Shown here piece by piece: positions 10,407 through 23,829 of a stretch of 64,000 nucleotides of DNA (its first letter is position 1; each line of letters starts with the position of its first letter). This stretch comes from Physella acuta (lineage: Eukaryota > Mollusca > Gastropoda > Physidae). The translations under genes and the position numbers were made by a program. The notes beneath the pieces were generated by a model that saw nothing but the letters and a program-made list of their open reading frames with translations, had not been told where the DNA came from and did not search any database. The DNA lies in assembly GCF_028476545.1 (NCBI RefSeq), contig NW_026731697.1, positions 1,275,001 through 1,339,000 of the forward strand. The letters are read 5' to 3'.

Positions 10407-10815
10407 TGTTGACGAACAAAGTGACGAACAACGTTATTTCACGGATCACCCAGCCACCATCACGAACAAAGTGACGTTATTTCACACATCACCCAGCCAC
10501 CGTCATGAACAAAGTGACGTTATTTCACACATCACCCAGCCACCGTCATGAACAAAGTGACGTTATTTCACACATCACCCAGCCACCGTCATGAACAAAG
10601 TGACGTTATTTCACACATCACCCAGCCACCGTCATGAACAAAGTGACGTTATTTCACACATCACCCAGCCACCGTCATGAACAAAGTGACGTTATTTCAC
10701 ACATCACCCAACCACCATCACGAACAAAATGACGAACAGCGTTATTTCACGGATCACCAAGTCACCATCACGAACAAAGTGACGAACCACGTTATTTCAC
10801 ACATCACCCAAGCGA
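10407..10815. repeat. ~44-bp minisatellite, about 8 units
   Basis: Units contain ATGAACAAAGTGACGTTATT followed by TCACACATCACCCAGCCACC. Outer units are more divergent. Confidence 0.95.
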
Positions 10816-11099
10816 CAATCTCACCGACCAGCTAGCCACTCTCACAACACGACTCTGGTGACGGCCAATTAAGCGTTAATGGCCCGTGTGTGATGGCCAG
10901 CCCGTGAAAGCTGGCCATGATTAACGCCCATGCTTATCTCCCCTAGCTCCAGGTGTAAGGCTTTTGTCACATGTACTGGCACAGGGACGATAACTAGGTG
11001 CTGAAGTTTATTACCGGCCTTTATCCTGGATCTCTGCGACTCTTTGACCTGGGCTTATTGTCTGACTAGCGCCACACTAGCTGTGATTGTGATTGGAGT
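10816..11099. other. unique spacer with nested inverted repeats
   Basis: At 10860-10930 GCGTTAATGGCC is mirrored by GGCCATGATTAACGC, enclosing the hairpin GGCCAGCCCGTGAAAGCTGGCC split here as GGCCAGC...GCTGGCC. Function unknown. Confidence 0.5.
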
Positions 11100-11430
11100 G
11101 TCACAACAATTCTAGTGACCTAACTAAAACAATTCTATTGACCTAACTACGACAGTTCTATTGATCTAACTACGACAACTCTAAGGACCTAACCACAACA
11201 ATTCAAATGAACTACCCACGACAATTCTAGGGACCTATCCACAATTCTGGTGACCTAACTACAAAAATTCTAGGGACCTAACCACAACAATTATAGTGAC
11301 CTAACCACGACAATTCTAGTGACCTAACCACAACAATTCTAAGGACCTAACAAAAACAGTTCTAGTGACCTAACCACAATAGTTCTAGGGACCTAACAAC
11401 ATCAAATCTAGTGACCTAACCTCAACAACA
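11100..11430. repeat. ~23-bp minisatellite, about 14 units
   Basis: Degenerate units of GACCTAACCACAACAATTCT plus AGT or AGG. Confidence 0.92.
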
Positions 11431-11945
11431 GTTAGCGATTGTCTAATCAAATTTGCTGCCTACACTTTGTTGTCTAGACTACAACAACAAGAAGTTTTAA
11501 ATCTGTATTTATTAAAATAATTGTGTTACGTGAGAGTTAAAAATGTATTGTACATTGAAATATGTCGTAAAGACAGCAATAAAGTGGCTACCACCAGCTA
11601 ATCAAACAACTACGTACAGCTTTTACGTGGCTACCACCAGCCAAAAAAAATTACAAACGGGTATCACGTGGTAATCTCCATCCAGTCGTATCAGTTGTAC
11701 TACAATACTAATCTGCACTCAGTCTTCGATTTAATCCCAGCTTTGTCAGGAAATTATGTTCTATGATGTTCCATTATGTTCTATTGTTATGTTCTACTGG
11801 AAGAATTTAACCCCCATTCGCCTTTGTTTGATGTTCTAATGTTAGAAAAATTAAACAACGCTGTCGGGCAGGGTCCGGACCAGTCAAATCTTCAATAGCT
11901 CTGTTAGCTCCCTTGTCAAAACAAAGCTGTGTTTTGTGTCTGGGG
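11431..11945. other. unique spacer
   Basis: Only GTGGCTACCACCAGC, repeated twice at 11588-11640, stands out. No gene recognised. Confidence 0.55.
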
Positions 11946-11948
11946 TGT

Positions 11949-11991
11949 GGGGGGGGGGGGGGGCATGGGGGAGGGGGGGGGGGGGGGGGGC
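11949..11991. repeat. G-homopolymer tracts
   Basis: Two G runs separated by CATGGGGGA. Potential G-quadruplex sequence. Confidence 0.8.
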
Positions 11992-12063
11992 TAGAGGTCT
12001 CGACGACGTGAAAGTTTGGCGACAATGGTCTTCCCACAATGGGGAATTTAGTGGTGTTACTGG

Positions 12064-12230
12064 TGGTGTGGGTGTTTTGATGTTTGATTGTGTGAAGGTG
12101 TGTATGGTCACCGGGGTCATTGATGGTGTTTTGTAGTCTTGATTGTGTGTAGGTGTTTACGGTCACGTGGTACATTGGTGGTGTTGGTGTTTCGTCGTGT
12201 TGATCGTGAGAATGTGTTTATGACCGCTTG
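12064..12230. repeat. ~55-bp degenerate tandem repeat, 3 units
   Basis: Three related units share GATTGTGTGWAGGTGT and GGTGGTGTT-type boundaries. Confidence 0.7.
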
Positions 12231-12758
12231 AAATATGTCTGTGGTTTTACTATGATGCTCAACGTGTACGCCCATGCCAACGCTTATACACTTAGACATA
12301 ACCGTTATAGCGGCCCATTCACGACGTCCATTGATGGTTAAGTAGAAAGTTGTGGTTTTGCTCGGGTTATGTTAAACGTTGGGTTAGGATTTTAGATCGA
12401 TTTGTTTGACTGTCGGCTTGTAGCAGTTAGCGTTTCTTGTGTTTCTTGTACGTATTGTTGGTGTTGTAAACTTAGTTTATACCACTCTGACGCACCACTA
12501 GGCAGGTTTTATTTTCAGAATCGTAAAGTTGTTTTTTTTTACTGCCATCGTTTACAGTCACGGCTGAGAGTAGGGTTAGAATGTGATCTAGTGTTATGGT
12601 CATGACGAGTACTGGGGTTAGGGAAGGGCTTGTAACGATACTAGCTAACATAATACACTCGATTAAACTAAAGATACTAGCCAAAATAATACACTCGAAT
12701 ACGTCATGGTCGATACTAGCAAAAAAAAAAAACAATTGACTAAAACACGTCCTAAAAT
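12231..12758. other. unique spacer upstream of the TIKI gene
   Basis: No confident gene. A short duplication of ATACTAGCNAAMATAATACAC occurs around 12640-12690. Confidence 0.5.
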
Positions 12759-12860
12759 CAGTTTTCTTTCAGACATTTCTTCGTGGGGAACCGCCCCGCC
12801 CTCGAAACACGTATATCGCCCCCCCCCCCCCTTGGAGAAAAAAGACATTAAGAAACACTG
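12759..12860. mobile_element. hAT-type MITE, family A copy 4 (102 bp)
   Basis: Ends CAGTTTTCTTTCAGAC and AAGAAACACTG match the family A termini, and the core holds a C run. Flanking 8-mers are not convincingly duplicated, so this copy is older or its ends are slightly misplaced. Confidence 0.7.
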
Positions 12861-13059
12861 ACTTGAATACGTCCCGTCTGATAGTAACCAAAACAATAGA
12901 CTCTAGATTCTATTATGTACCATACCATCCTGTAAAACCTTTTATTTGACTATTTTCAGGAACACTAACACAAGTCATCACTACGCCTCTCTGTGACACC
13001 ATTCCACATTGGGAACCTCGCGGAGAACAATCATGGGACACCCTCAACACGTCTGGCGG

Positions 13060-13389
13060 CTGCACCGGCACTGGCTCATGACGTCACAACGCTGTATATA
13101 GTTACGTCATCTGATCGTATGGCAGCATGGGCTCACGTCTATTTATACACTGAGTGTATTCCCAAAACTGAGGATTCCATCCCATCGAACAGACTTTCAA
13201 AAAAAATAGTTCAATTATTTTGTATTCGTTCGCCCTGCGCTGTTTGACACTATGACGCCACAGTTTGAGATAAAGCTATAGATGACGTCACATCCGCTGT
13301 TCTGTCAGTGAGACACCCCCTGCCCCCACCCAGCGATTTTTGACAACAGACTGGCCACCTATCGGGCCCCATGGCTTGCCACCCACACC
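13060..13389 (+). promoter_or_regulatory. candidate TIKI promoter and 5' UTR
   Basis: CRE palindromes TGACGTCA lie at 13079-13086 and 13283-13290, with a half site TTACGTCA at about 13102. A TATA-like GTATATAG is near 13093-13100, roughly 290 nt upstream of the TIKI start codon. An upstream ATG at 13371 opens a 28-codon frame that ends at 13457, overlapping the TIKI start in another frame. That would lower translation if it lies in the transcript. The transcription start is not known. Confidence 0.4.
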
Positions 13390-13485
13390 ATGCACGTTTG
13401 GTGGCTCCTGTCACCCCTCTTCTTAGTGGTATCGTCCTTCGCTGCAGGCGTCCATAGCAACCAATTTTCGGACTGCGATAAGAAG
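13390..13485 (+). CDS. tiki: TIKI exon 1: signal peptide
   Basis: This short exon encodes 32 residues beginning MHVWWLLSPLFLVVSSFAAG, a classic signal peptide (residues 1 to about 23). The likely cleavage is after VHS, before NQFSDCDKK. It ends in phase 0 at the donor AAG|GTAGGA. The phase and the cysteine-containing linker match exon 2, which opens with [11 protein letters not shown]; vertebrate TIKIs also have signal peptide, a cysteine, then LNSFLWTI. The start has A at -3 and is the first in-frame ATG. It precedes exon 2 by 17.6 kb, so the join is inferred from phase, orientation and family structure, not from a transcript. Confidence 0.75.
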
Positions 13486-13561
13486 GTAGGAAAACATGTT
13501 TGATTAAAATTAAAATGTTAATGTGTACTTTGCTTAACATAGCTAGCAAACAATATTCTTG

Positions 13562-15310
<1,749 letters not shown>

Positions 15311-16100
15311 GACTTGTCGTATGACTTGACTTGCTGTATGACTTGCTGTATGACTTGACTTGCTGTATGACTTGCTGTATGACTTGACTTGCTGTATGAC
15401 TTGCTGTATGACTTGACTTGCTGTATGAATTGCTGTATGACTTGACTTGCTGTATGACTTGACTTGCTGTATGACTTGTTGTATGACTTGACTTGTTGTA
15501 TGACTTGCTGTATGACTTGACTTGCTGTATGACTTGCTGTATGACTTGACTTGCTGTATGACTTGCTGTATGACTTGACTTGCTGTATGACTTGCTGTAT
15601 GACTTGACTTGCTGTATGACTTGCTGTATGACTTGACTTGCTGTATGACTTGCTGTATGACTTGACTTGCTGTATGACTTGCTGTATGACTTGTTGTATG
15701 ACTTGCTGTATGATTTGCTGTATGACTTGACTTGCTGTATGACTTGCTGTATGACTTAACTTGCTGTATGACTTGACTTGTTGTATGACTTGCTGTATGA
15801 CTTGCTGTATGACTTGCTGTATGACTTGCTGTACGACTTGCTGTATGACTTGCTGTGCGACTTGCTGTATGACTTGCTGTATGACTTGCTGTATGACTTG
15901 CTGTATGACTTGTTGTATGACTTGATTTGCTGTATGACTTGACTTGCTGTATGACTTGACTTGCTGTATGACTTGCTGTATGACTTGCTGTATGACTTGA
16001 CTTGTTGTATGACTTGCTGTATGACTTGCTGTATGACTTGCTGTATGACTTGCTGTATGACTTGCTGTATGACTTTTTGTGTGACTTGCTGTATGACTTA
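15311..16100. repeat. 12/17-bp minisatellite, ~790 bp
   Basis: TTGCTGTATGAC (12 bp) alternates with the 17-bp form GACTTGACTTGCTGTAT, giving a 29-bp higher-order period in the first half and mostly 12-bp units in the second. Confidence 0.96.
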
Positions 16101-16528
16101 TTACATCACAAAATTCTGTTGTTGTTATTTATTTTTGTAACTCCGGTAATATTTTCTACAACACATATACAATCGAGCCTGGATGCCTAAATCACAAAAT
16201 ACGTAAACACCTTAAAATTCTAAAACAGTAAAAACACCCAGCATGTAAAACACCTGTAGCAATTTAAAACACCCAAAGTATGAATACATGTAGAAACTTA
16301 AAACACCAAGCTCACCTTTACAAACCTAAATCACCTACATATAGACACCTGTAGAGGCCTACACATCTAGAAACACCTGCAAGGAAGACATTAAACTACG
16401 TAACTCCATGTAGCAGATATCAACCTGAGAAGAATGCTTTCATTTTGGCCTGTCTAAATAACACACCAATAAACGGTGCAGGTGCATTGTGGGTAACGGT
16501 GGTTTTATCGGCTATTGATGGCTAATGT
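16101..16528. other. intron 1 spacer
   Basis: Loosely repeated ACACC(C/T)...AAAC motifs at 16200-16385. Nothing else recognised. Confidence 0.5.
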
Positions 16529-16655
16529 CTGGTCTAGATCTAGCAGTAGATCTGTGTCTGTCTGCATTGTGGACTAATGTGTGTGGTAGATCTAGATGTG
16601 GATCTGTGTCTGTCTGCATTGTAGACTAATGTGTGTGGTAGATCTAGATCTGCTG
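16529..16655. repeat. ~62-bp tandem duplication
   Basis: TGTGTCTGTCTGCATTGTRG and ACTAATGTGTGTGGTAGATC recur twice. AGATCTAGATC-type palindromes are embedded. Confidence 0.9.
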
Positions 16656-16699
16656 TGGGGGGGGGTAGTGGTGTCTAGTGTCTGGGGTCGTTGGGTTTA

Positions 16700-16870
16700 G
16701 GGTGCAAGGTGGGTTTCATTGGACCCGGTGGGTCGATGGGGTGGGTTTGTGCGGTACGTGTGTGACAGGTGGGTTGTTGTGGTGTGTGGGTGGGTCAGAT
16801 GGGTTGTTGTGGTGTGTATGTGTGGGTTGATGGGTTGATGATGTAGGGTTGTCTGGTGTTGGTTGTTGAG
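16700..16870. repeat. GT-rich degenerate repeat
   Basis: GGTGGGTTGTTGTGGTGTGT-type units. Short ORFs here are low-complexity artefacts. Confidence 0.7.
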
Positions 16871-17603
16871 GTGGACGCAGGGTATTGGTATGAGACCAGT
16901 ATGGAAATATGTACTCACCCAGGAAATTTTGGAGAGTCAAGGGAGTCCGAGAAGGGGTGGGGGTGGGTTGTATGACATGTTAGAAAATCTTGTTCACAAA
17001 CGAATGCTCCACATTTTCAGAAGCCCCACCCCCCCCCACCCACCCACACACGCTTATTATTTTTATATCTTGTTTTTTTTTCCTCCAGTTCGCCTCTTTA
17101 AGCAAACATGATTAACAGTTCTGCTTAATTAAGCTGAACTCGACACTCAATTAATCAGGGAAACAATAGAAACCATATGAACACTAGACAAAACAAAACA
17201 AAGGGTCACGTGCTCCTACAAAACACTAGGTCACGTGCATATAAGAGCAGTACAAAATAAAACATGACTGTTTAGCACATCTCTCATATCATGCCACTTG
17301 TTTTGTCTTAGCTACAAGCATTTGGTTGAACCCTTGTCTGGTATCCCTTTACACATCTCGTTGAGTGAGATATTCAGGTGAGACTTGGCGAGATCTCCAA
17401 ATCTTTCATCTTTGTGTTGTATAAAAGTGTTGTCTTTTTCGTCTAATGTTTGAACATTATTTTAACTGTTGGCCCATACCATACGTTAGAACTGATAATA
17501 CTGATATTAACACAAAGATTAAAAATAGAATCCAACGAAAATATCAAAGCATACGATTACAAATAATCCTGCAAGTAATTTTTTTTTTAAAGTTTTTTCA
17601 GTT
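16871..17603. other. intron 1 spacer
   Basis: A C-rich tract lies near 17020-17050. Duplicated GGTCACGTGC pieces at 17203-17240 include E-box CACGTG. No gene recognised. Confidence 0.5.
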
Positions 17604-18290
17604 GTTTGTTTTTACTTTCTCGTATATACGTAGTATAGAGAAAGTATTGTAATCGTGCAAAAAAAAAAATCGAGATTTTTACAAATCTCGACGTTTTACA
17701 CCTCACTGATACGGAAAAACATAATTTTGCAATCTTGTCCGTATGTCTGTGTGTGTGTGTGTCTGTGTGTCTGTGTGTCTGTCCGTGTGTAAACACGATA
17801 ACTTGAGTACCGTTACAGCTAGGTTGATGAAATTTCATATATAAGTATTATATCAAAATCGTAGATCCGTATCAACTTTTGAGCGATTTCCGACAACCGG
17901 AAGTGGTACTTTTTCTACTTTGAATTTTTCAAAAGCCTATAACTTGAGTACTATTTCAGATAGATAAATGAAATTTCACATGTAAGTAAAAGATCTAATT
18001 CTCTACCTTCTGTTAAATTTTGAGTAATTTCCGTTGACCGGAAGTAGTAATGTAAATTTTTAAAGTATTAATAATATTGCGCACTATTATGCACTTTTTT
18101 ATTTAGCGTTCACTTGGAGTGCAACTCTTTTGTCTACGAGACTTTATTCTATTTTTAAAACTTTAAGTATTTAAAATGGATTAAAAATCATGTCTATAGC
18201 CCGAGTTCCCATCCCCTGTTGTTTTATATAAGAATATTCGAGAAAGTTTAGGGGAGATCACTCCCGGTTTATTTTAAATTCAAACCAAGT
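17604..18290 (+). repeat. interspersed repeat family C, copy 2 (~690 bp)
   Basis: Collinear with 9580-10200 from ACTTTCTCGTATATACGT to CCATCCCCTGTTGTT. It has the palindrome ACTTTCTC...GAGAAAGT, a (TG/TC)n patch, AACTTGAGTACCGTTACAGC and two CCGGAAGT motifs. Roughly 80% identical to copy 1. Non-coding. Confidence 0.85.
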
Positions 18291-18310
18291 AAGAGGGAGT
18301 TGAACAATTG

Positions 18311-18514
18311 GCAAAGTGGGAAAACGCCATAATTCATGGGTAAAGTGGGAAAACGCCATAATTCATGGGAAAAGTGGGAAAACGCCATAATTCATGGGTA
18401 AAGTGGGAAAACGCCAGAGTGCATGGGTAAAGTGGGGAAACGCCATAATTCATGGGTAAAGTGGGAAAACGCCATAATTCATGGACAAAGTGGGAAAACG
18501 CCAGAGTGCATGGA
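18311..18514. repeat. 29-bp minisatellite, 7 units
   Basis: Units contain GTAAAGTGGGAAAACGCCA followed by TAATTCATGG or GAGTGCATGG. Confidence 0.95.
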
Positions 18515-20030
18515 AAAAATTGCCAGATATGTTTCAGGTTAAAATGTAATTTCCCCAGGAAAAGCTGAGTAAAAGTCCCGTTAATTTTTTACGATATTTT
18601 GTACTACGTTCAAACAATAGTATCGTGATTTTTTTTCGGCATAAAATAAATCTTGACATTTTTTTTTAATGTGTCAAAATTGTGTGCCGCTGTTTTCTTC
18701 TTCTTTCTGTCCGTCCTTGACCCAGATCAACAAATGAGACACGTTTCTCAAGACACATAGAATATCTGTTTTAAAAAATTACATTACGCCGTTCATGGAA
18801 TTTCATAAGCTCCCGATATTATTGCAAATGTTCAGTTCAATTATAAAAACTTTTTCCAAATTATAATTTTTTATTAAAAGATACACACATTTTAGTATCA
18901 AATTTTAATAACGTTCAGTTTTTCAAAAACGTAGCATTTTTCTTTCTTCTACCTACATCAACATTCAATTATTAGCTAACCCCACTGTAAAGATTGTTCT
19001 TTTTAAATTTCAGATGAAAACGTTTGTCCAAATAAAATAAAAAGTAGTTGCCGCGTTGGAAATGATTATTTAATCCAAGCTTACGAATCTGTAGAAATCT
19101 GGCAAGCTAACAAAATAAAGTTTAGTTGTTTAAAAAAATGAAATCAGAGTTATTTCCAATCCAATATTTACTCGTCTGATGCGGTTACTTGGTTAGAAAG
19201 GATTTAAAAATAAAGTTACTGATGAAGTCTATGTAGTAAGTGATGCGGAGTGGGGGGGGGGGCTTTAGGATTCATTACTAAACGTTTCTTTATGTCGCTT
19301 GTGGTATTTTTTTTTCATGAATCAAAGTAAATAGGGAAGTACAAAGTCGTTTTTAGTTCTTCAAATAAGTTGAGACCTAGGAATGGGTTGTCTTTCTTTA
19401 ACCCTATCCTTCTAGTACAAACCATCCCGCTTCGCTCCCCTTAAACCGAGTTCCCCCGCCTACCCCAGTCCCGTCTAGAGGCCCCCATAAGGACAATGGA
19501 GATTTTAGTCTCCTCAAATATTGAGCTTCTCACAGCCTCGTTTTCGCTGTTTGCCGCCATGTTTACACTCTGCTCCGAAGATGATACAGGCGTCCATTTC
19601 TGCGGATCTAGCGCGGGTTCTCGCAGACGACAAGCTGGGAATGATGATAGTTGATGGCGGGTCAAATCGTCTGCTTCACTTTCTCGTTGGCTTCATTTCA
19701 CACGACGGAGAGGGGGGGGGGGGATTATGTAGGTGAATTTGTTCAGTTTTTAAAAGTGGTACGCTAAAATAAATCGTTTTGGTTGCTTTATAATTTTTTT
19801 CTAAAGCGTGTATTTTCTAAAACGTGTATTTTTCTAAAACGTGTATTTGAAGAAGTGAAAATATTTTAGTTAGCAAACGTGTACTTTTAGTTTCCCGCTC
19901 ATTTGAAGTCTGAACAACAGTCTATCTCGTGTGACTTTTTTAATTAATTCAATTAGTTTCATGATAATTAATTTTATTTAACTATACCAATATCAGAGAT
20001 AATCATCTTCACCTAATTTTACGGCTATTC
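18515..20030. other. intron 1 spacer
   Basis: Mostly AT-rich. Positions 19430-19730 are less AT-rich and hold short overlapping frames on both strands (74 and 71 codons) with no recognisable family. A G run lies at 19715-19725, and AAACGTGTATTT is repeated at 19803-19850. Confidence 0.5.
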
Positions 20031-20032
20031 CA

Positions 20033-20190
20033 TAGAAGTATCGACTTTGTTCCCTATAGGTATTGATTCTGTTCTTTAGAAGTATCGACTTTGTTCTCTA
20101 TAAGTATCGATTCTGTTCCCTAGAAGTATCGACTTTGTTCCCTAGAAGTATCGACTATGTTCCTAAGAAGTCTCGACCATGTTCCCTTCA
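20033..20190. repeat. ~21-bp minisatellite, 7-8 units
   Basis: Units of AGTATCGACTTTGTTCCCTA with decay at the right end. Confidence 0.9.
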
Positions 20191-20702
20191 ATTCCTGACT
20201 ATGTTCCCGCAGAGCCAGAACTCCAAGATGTTCCTCATCGCAGACATCTAGACCAGGGCTTGACTTGCTCTATTTGATCCGCCAGCTCACACTTTAAGAC
20301 GATGTTTGACACATCAAAGTACTGCAAACAGAAATAAAATTTTCCCGAATCAAAATACATTTTCCACTTCAAACTGCGCCGTTACATTATCTGAAAACTT
20401 TCCACCGTTCTGAACCATTTTTGCAATGGTATACATTTTAAATGTAAACCAACATTTTAAATGTAAACCAACATTTGTGTTTACTTACCTGTAGCATCGG
20501 CAGACGGCAGCGATGCACGTGATGAGCAGTCAGGTGTTTCAATCAAACGGTTCCAGAATCCTGCGTGTTTACCTGCAATTCTGGCACATCAAGTTTTCTT
20601 TGTCTAGTTGGCCGTAAATCTCATCAATCATAATTAATCAGCGCGTGCTTTTAACCGTGTGACGGCATTGTTCACCTGTAGACCCACATCAATCGCGTCT
20701 CA
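20191..20702. other. intron 1 spacer
   Basis: ACATTTTAAATGTAAACCA is duplicated at 20432-20475. No gene recognised. Confidence 0.5.
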
Positions 20703-21316
20703 TTAGACTCTCTCACCACCTCTCCCACCACCTCTCCCACCACCTCTCCCGCCACCTCTCCCGCCATCTCTCCCACCACCTCTCCCCTTACCTCTCCCAC
20801 CACCTCTCCCGCCACCTCTCCCGCCATCTCTTCCACCACCTCTCCCGTTACCTCTCCCGCCACCTCTCCCGTTACCTCTCCCACCACCTCTCCCACCACC
20901 TCTCCCGTCACCTCTCCCGTCACCTCTCCCATCATCTCTCCCGTCACCTCTCCCACTACCTCTCCCACCACCTCTCCCACCACCTCTCCCCTTACCTCTC
21001 CCACCACCTCTCCCACCACCTCTCCCACCACCTCTCCCACCACCTCTCCCACCAGCTCTCCCATCACCTCTCCCGCCACCTCTCCCGCCACCTCTCCCGC
21101 TACCTCTCCCGCCACCTCTCCCGCCACCTCTCCCGTCGCCTCTCCCGTAGCCTCTCCAACCACCTCTCCCACCACCTCTCCCACCACCTCTCCCACCACC
21201 TCTCCCACCACCTCTCCCACCACCTCTCCCACCACCTCTCCCACCACCTCTCTCGTCACCTCTCCCACCACCTCTCCCACCACCTCCCGCCACCTCTCCC
21301 GCCATTTTTCCCGTAG
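20703..21316. repeat. 12-bp pyrimidine-rich minisatellite, ~50 units
   Basis: CACCTCTCCCAC units with C/G, T and occasional 1-bp variants. The strand asymmetry (nearly pure pyrimidine with A) allows triplex or hairpin structure. The minus-strand Gly/Glu/Val and Gly/Arg frames of up to 231 codons are artefacts of the period. Confidence 0.97.
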
Positions 21317-21554
21317 CCTCTCCTCACCCCTACCCCCTGATCTTCTTAGCATAAGGGCTGCTAACAAGGTTTTCGTTTACTTTGTACTTGTCTAAATATA
21401 CTAATTAGCGGGATTAATTTAGGATTACTGCCATAATTTTATAAAATGTTCCAGTTTTTATTTTATTTCGCGACTGTGTACAGTGTCAACTACTAGCAAA
21501 CAAAATTTGCAGTAGTTATTTTTACTGCCAGCAAAATGTTTTTAAAATTTTTTA

Positions 21555-21745
21555 ATGTCGGCAAAATGTGCACCAGTTTTTACAACCATCAAATTGTGCA
21601 CCAATTTTTACAACCACCAAATTGTGCACCACTTTTTACAACCACCAGAATGTGCACCACTTTTTACAACCACCAAAATGTGCACCACTTTTTACAACCA
21701 CCAAAATGTGCACCGCTTTTTACAACCGCCAAATGTGCACTAATT
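21555..21745. repeat. ~28-bp minisatellite, 7 units
   Basis: Units of TTTTTACAACCACCAAAATG followed by TGCACCAC. Confidence 0.95.
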
Positions 21746-21833
21746 TTCCTAACTAGCAATACCAGTATCACTACAATTTTAAGGCACGAATTTCCACTTG
21801 CGCTCGAAAATCCAAAACCCGCCTGTATCAGCC

Positions 21834-21913
21834 TTCCACCCCCCCCCCCCCCACCACCTTTAACAATTGACCACAAATTAGACTTTACACCTCCCCTTCC
21901 CCCCCCCCCCCCC
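21834..21913. repeat. two C-homopolymer tracts
   Basis: C runs at 21838-21852 and 21898-21913 surround AT-richer sequence. No TIR was established. Confidence 0.6.
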
Positions 21914-22065
21914 AACGACTTGAGCTGGAGGCTTATTTTATCTCCTTACAAAAACCAATTTAGAGATTTCCTACAACAGCGCCGTGAAGTCAGGGGCCCC
22001 AGCCCTGTCCATGTATCCATATCTATGGAGACACTCGGGCGACACGTTAGATGATTGTAAGGGTT

Positions 22066-22262
22066 GGGGGGGGGTGTCACCCAGATACGTGGGGTACGTG
22101 GGGTGGGGGTAACTGTCACCCAGATACGCGCGGTATGAGGGGGGGTAGATGTCACACAGATACATGGGGTATGATTGGGGGAGGGGGGCTGTCACCCAGA
22201 TACGTTGGTATGGTGGGGGGAGGGGCGAGCTATCACCTAGATACATAGGTTACGGGAGGGGG
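22066..22262. repeat. ~45-bp degenerate minisatellite, 5 units
   Basis: Units share GTCACCCAGATACGTGGGGT and G-rich linkers. Confidence 0.88.
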
Positions 22263-22568
22263 TATTGCCATAGTGTTTGAAGGATCACAAATTGAACTTC
22301 CTTATCTTCCTCCATGGTGGGGGGGGGGTCTGTGTACGGGAGGGGAGGGGACTTTTGATGACCTTGTTGTGACGGAGGTGTTGGGGTAGATTTATTGATT
22401 TTAAATATCAAAATTAGATCAAACATGGGCGGGGACAGACACATTTTAAAAATAAAAACTTTTAGCCAGCTAATCAGACCTGAGAAATTGTATAGATAAA
22501 TCGGCTGTTTATTCGATCGATAGCCTCTAGACAACGCTGTTTGGTGCCATGTTAGCTATTTGTTACCA

Positions 22569-23213
22569 TTCGTTTTCTTGAAATTGATGTTTGGTATCAA
22601 ATATTTTTCTAAATGTAACGAATGGTTTTCTTGAAATGGGTGTTTGGTATCAATAGTTTTCTAAATGTTACGAATGGTTTTCTTGAAATGGGTGTTTGGT
22701 ATCAATAGTTTTCTAAATGTTACAAATGGTTTTCTTGAAATGGGTGTTTGGTATCAATAGTTTTCTAAATGTTACAAATGGTTTTCTTGAAATGGGTGTT
22801 TGGTATCAATAGTTTTCTAAATGTTACAAATGGTTTTCTTCCAATGGGTGTTTGGAATCAAAAGTTTTCTAAATGTTACAAATGGTTTTCTTGAAATGGG
22901 TGTTTGGTATCAATAGTTTTCTAAATGTTACAAATGGTTTTCTTCCAATGGGTGTTTGGAATCAAAAGTTTTCTAAATGTTACGAATGGTTTTCTTGAAG
23001 TGGGTGTTTGGTATTAATAGTTTTCTAAATGTTACGAATGGTTTTCTTGAAATGGGTGTTTGGTATCAATAGTTTTCTAAATGTTACAAATGGTTTTCTT
23101 GAAATGGGTGTTTGGTATCAATAGTTTTCTAAATGTTACAAATGGTTTTCTTGAAATGGGTGTTTGGTATCAATAGTTTTCTAAATGTTACGAATGGTTT
23201 TCTTGAAAGTGCT
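22569..23213. repeat. ~52-bp minisatellite, 12 units
   Basis: Units contain GGTTTTCTTGAAATGGGTGT and TTGGTATCAATAGTTTTCTA. Two units share the same set of variants (TTCCAATGGG...GGAATCAAAAG), showing block duplication within the array. Confidence 0.96.
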
Positions 23214-23450
23214 ATTTGCTACCAATAGTTTTTTAGAAAGTACTAGTTGCTACCAATAGTTTTTTAGGAAGTGCTAGTTGCTACCAACAGTTTACTAGAA
23301 AGTGCTAGTTGCTACCAATAGTTTTTTAGGAAGTGCTAGTTGCTACCAATAGTTTTCTTGAAAGTGCTAGTTGCTACCAATAGTTTTCTTGAAAGTGCTA
23401 GTTGCTACCAACAGTTAACTAGAAAGTGCTAGTTGCTACCACAGTTAAAC
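23205..23450. repeat. ~38-bp minisatellite, 6-7 units
   Basis: Units AAGTGCTAGTTGCTACCAAT plus AGTTTTTTAGG abut the preceding array and share its TTTTCTTGAAA motif. Confidence 0.9.
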
Positions 23451-23634
23451 CACTTCGCTCCACTGACCTATACATAGAAAGCTCATACCTTTCTTCTGTT
23501 CAAGTTTCCTGTAGAAAAAAAACAACAACCGGCTGACCGGTCAATCCCAGAGTACTTCCGGCATTGACCTCTGCCCTTTGTCCCTATTGAGCCACATGTC
23601 CAGGCCGGGGGTAGCCGACGCAAGTTTATACTTT

Positions 23635-23648
23635 GTTGCCATGGCAAC
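23635..23648. promoter_or_regulatory. perfect RFX X-box palindrome
   Basis: GTTGCCATGGCAAC is a perfect 14-bp inverted repeat matching the RFX-factor X-box consensus, inside a CpG-rich island (23530-23830) of intron 1. It could be an enhancer or an alternative promoter; no exon is recognised beside it. Confidence 0.4.
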
Positions 23649-23829
23649 GCTGTGTGTTCACTAGCAGGCCGGGGCGTCGGTTCCAGGGCAATGGCCGCGG
23701 TGCGAACACGACAAAGGCGGTCCCAGGTGTCAGGTCTCCCCCACACGGGGGGGGGGGGGGGCTGGGTTGAAGGGCGGGGCCGCCTAGGGCGCCAACAACA
23801 CGGTATCTGACCACTCGGGTAAACAAGTA

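Noticed and set aside
12993-13247. 84-codon + frame upstream of TIKI
   Set aside because: Overlaps the candidate promoter and has no family; probably chance or 5' UTR.
19441-19736. Opposing 74- and 71-codon frames with a Kozak-like GCCGCCATG
   Set aside because: No family similarity, no splice support and a G run at the end; treated as spacer.
20672-21367. Minus-strand frames of 231 and 200 codons (GEVVGEVV and GGGRGGGR)
   Set aside because: Artefact of the 12-bp CACCTCTCCCAC array.
21834-21913. Another hAT MITE between the two C runs
   Set aside because: No TIR or 8-bp duplication could be found.
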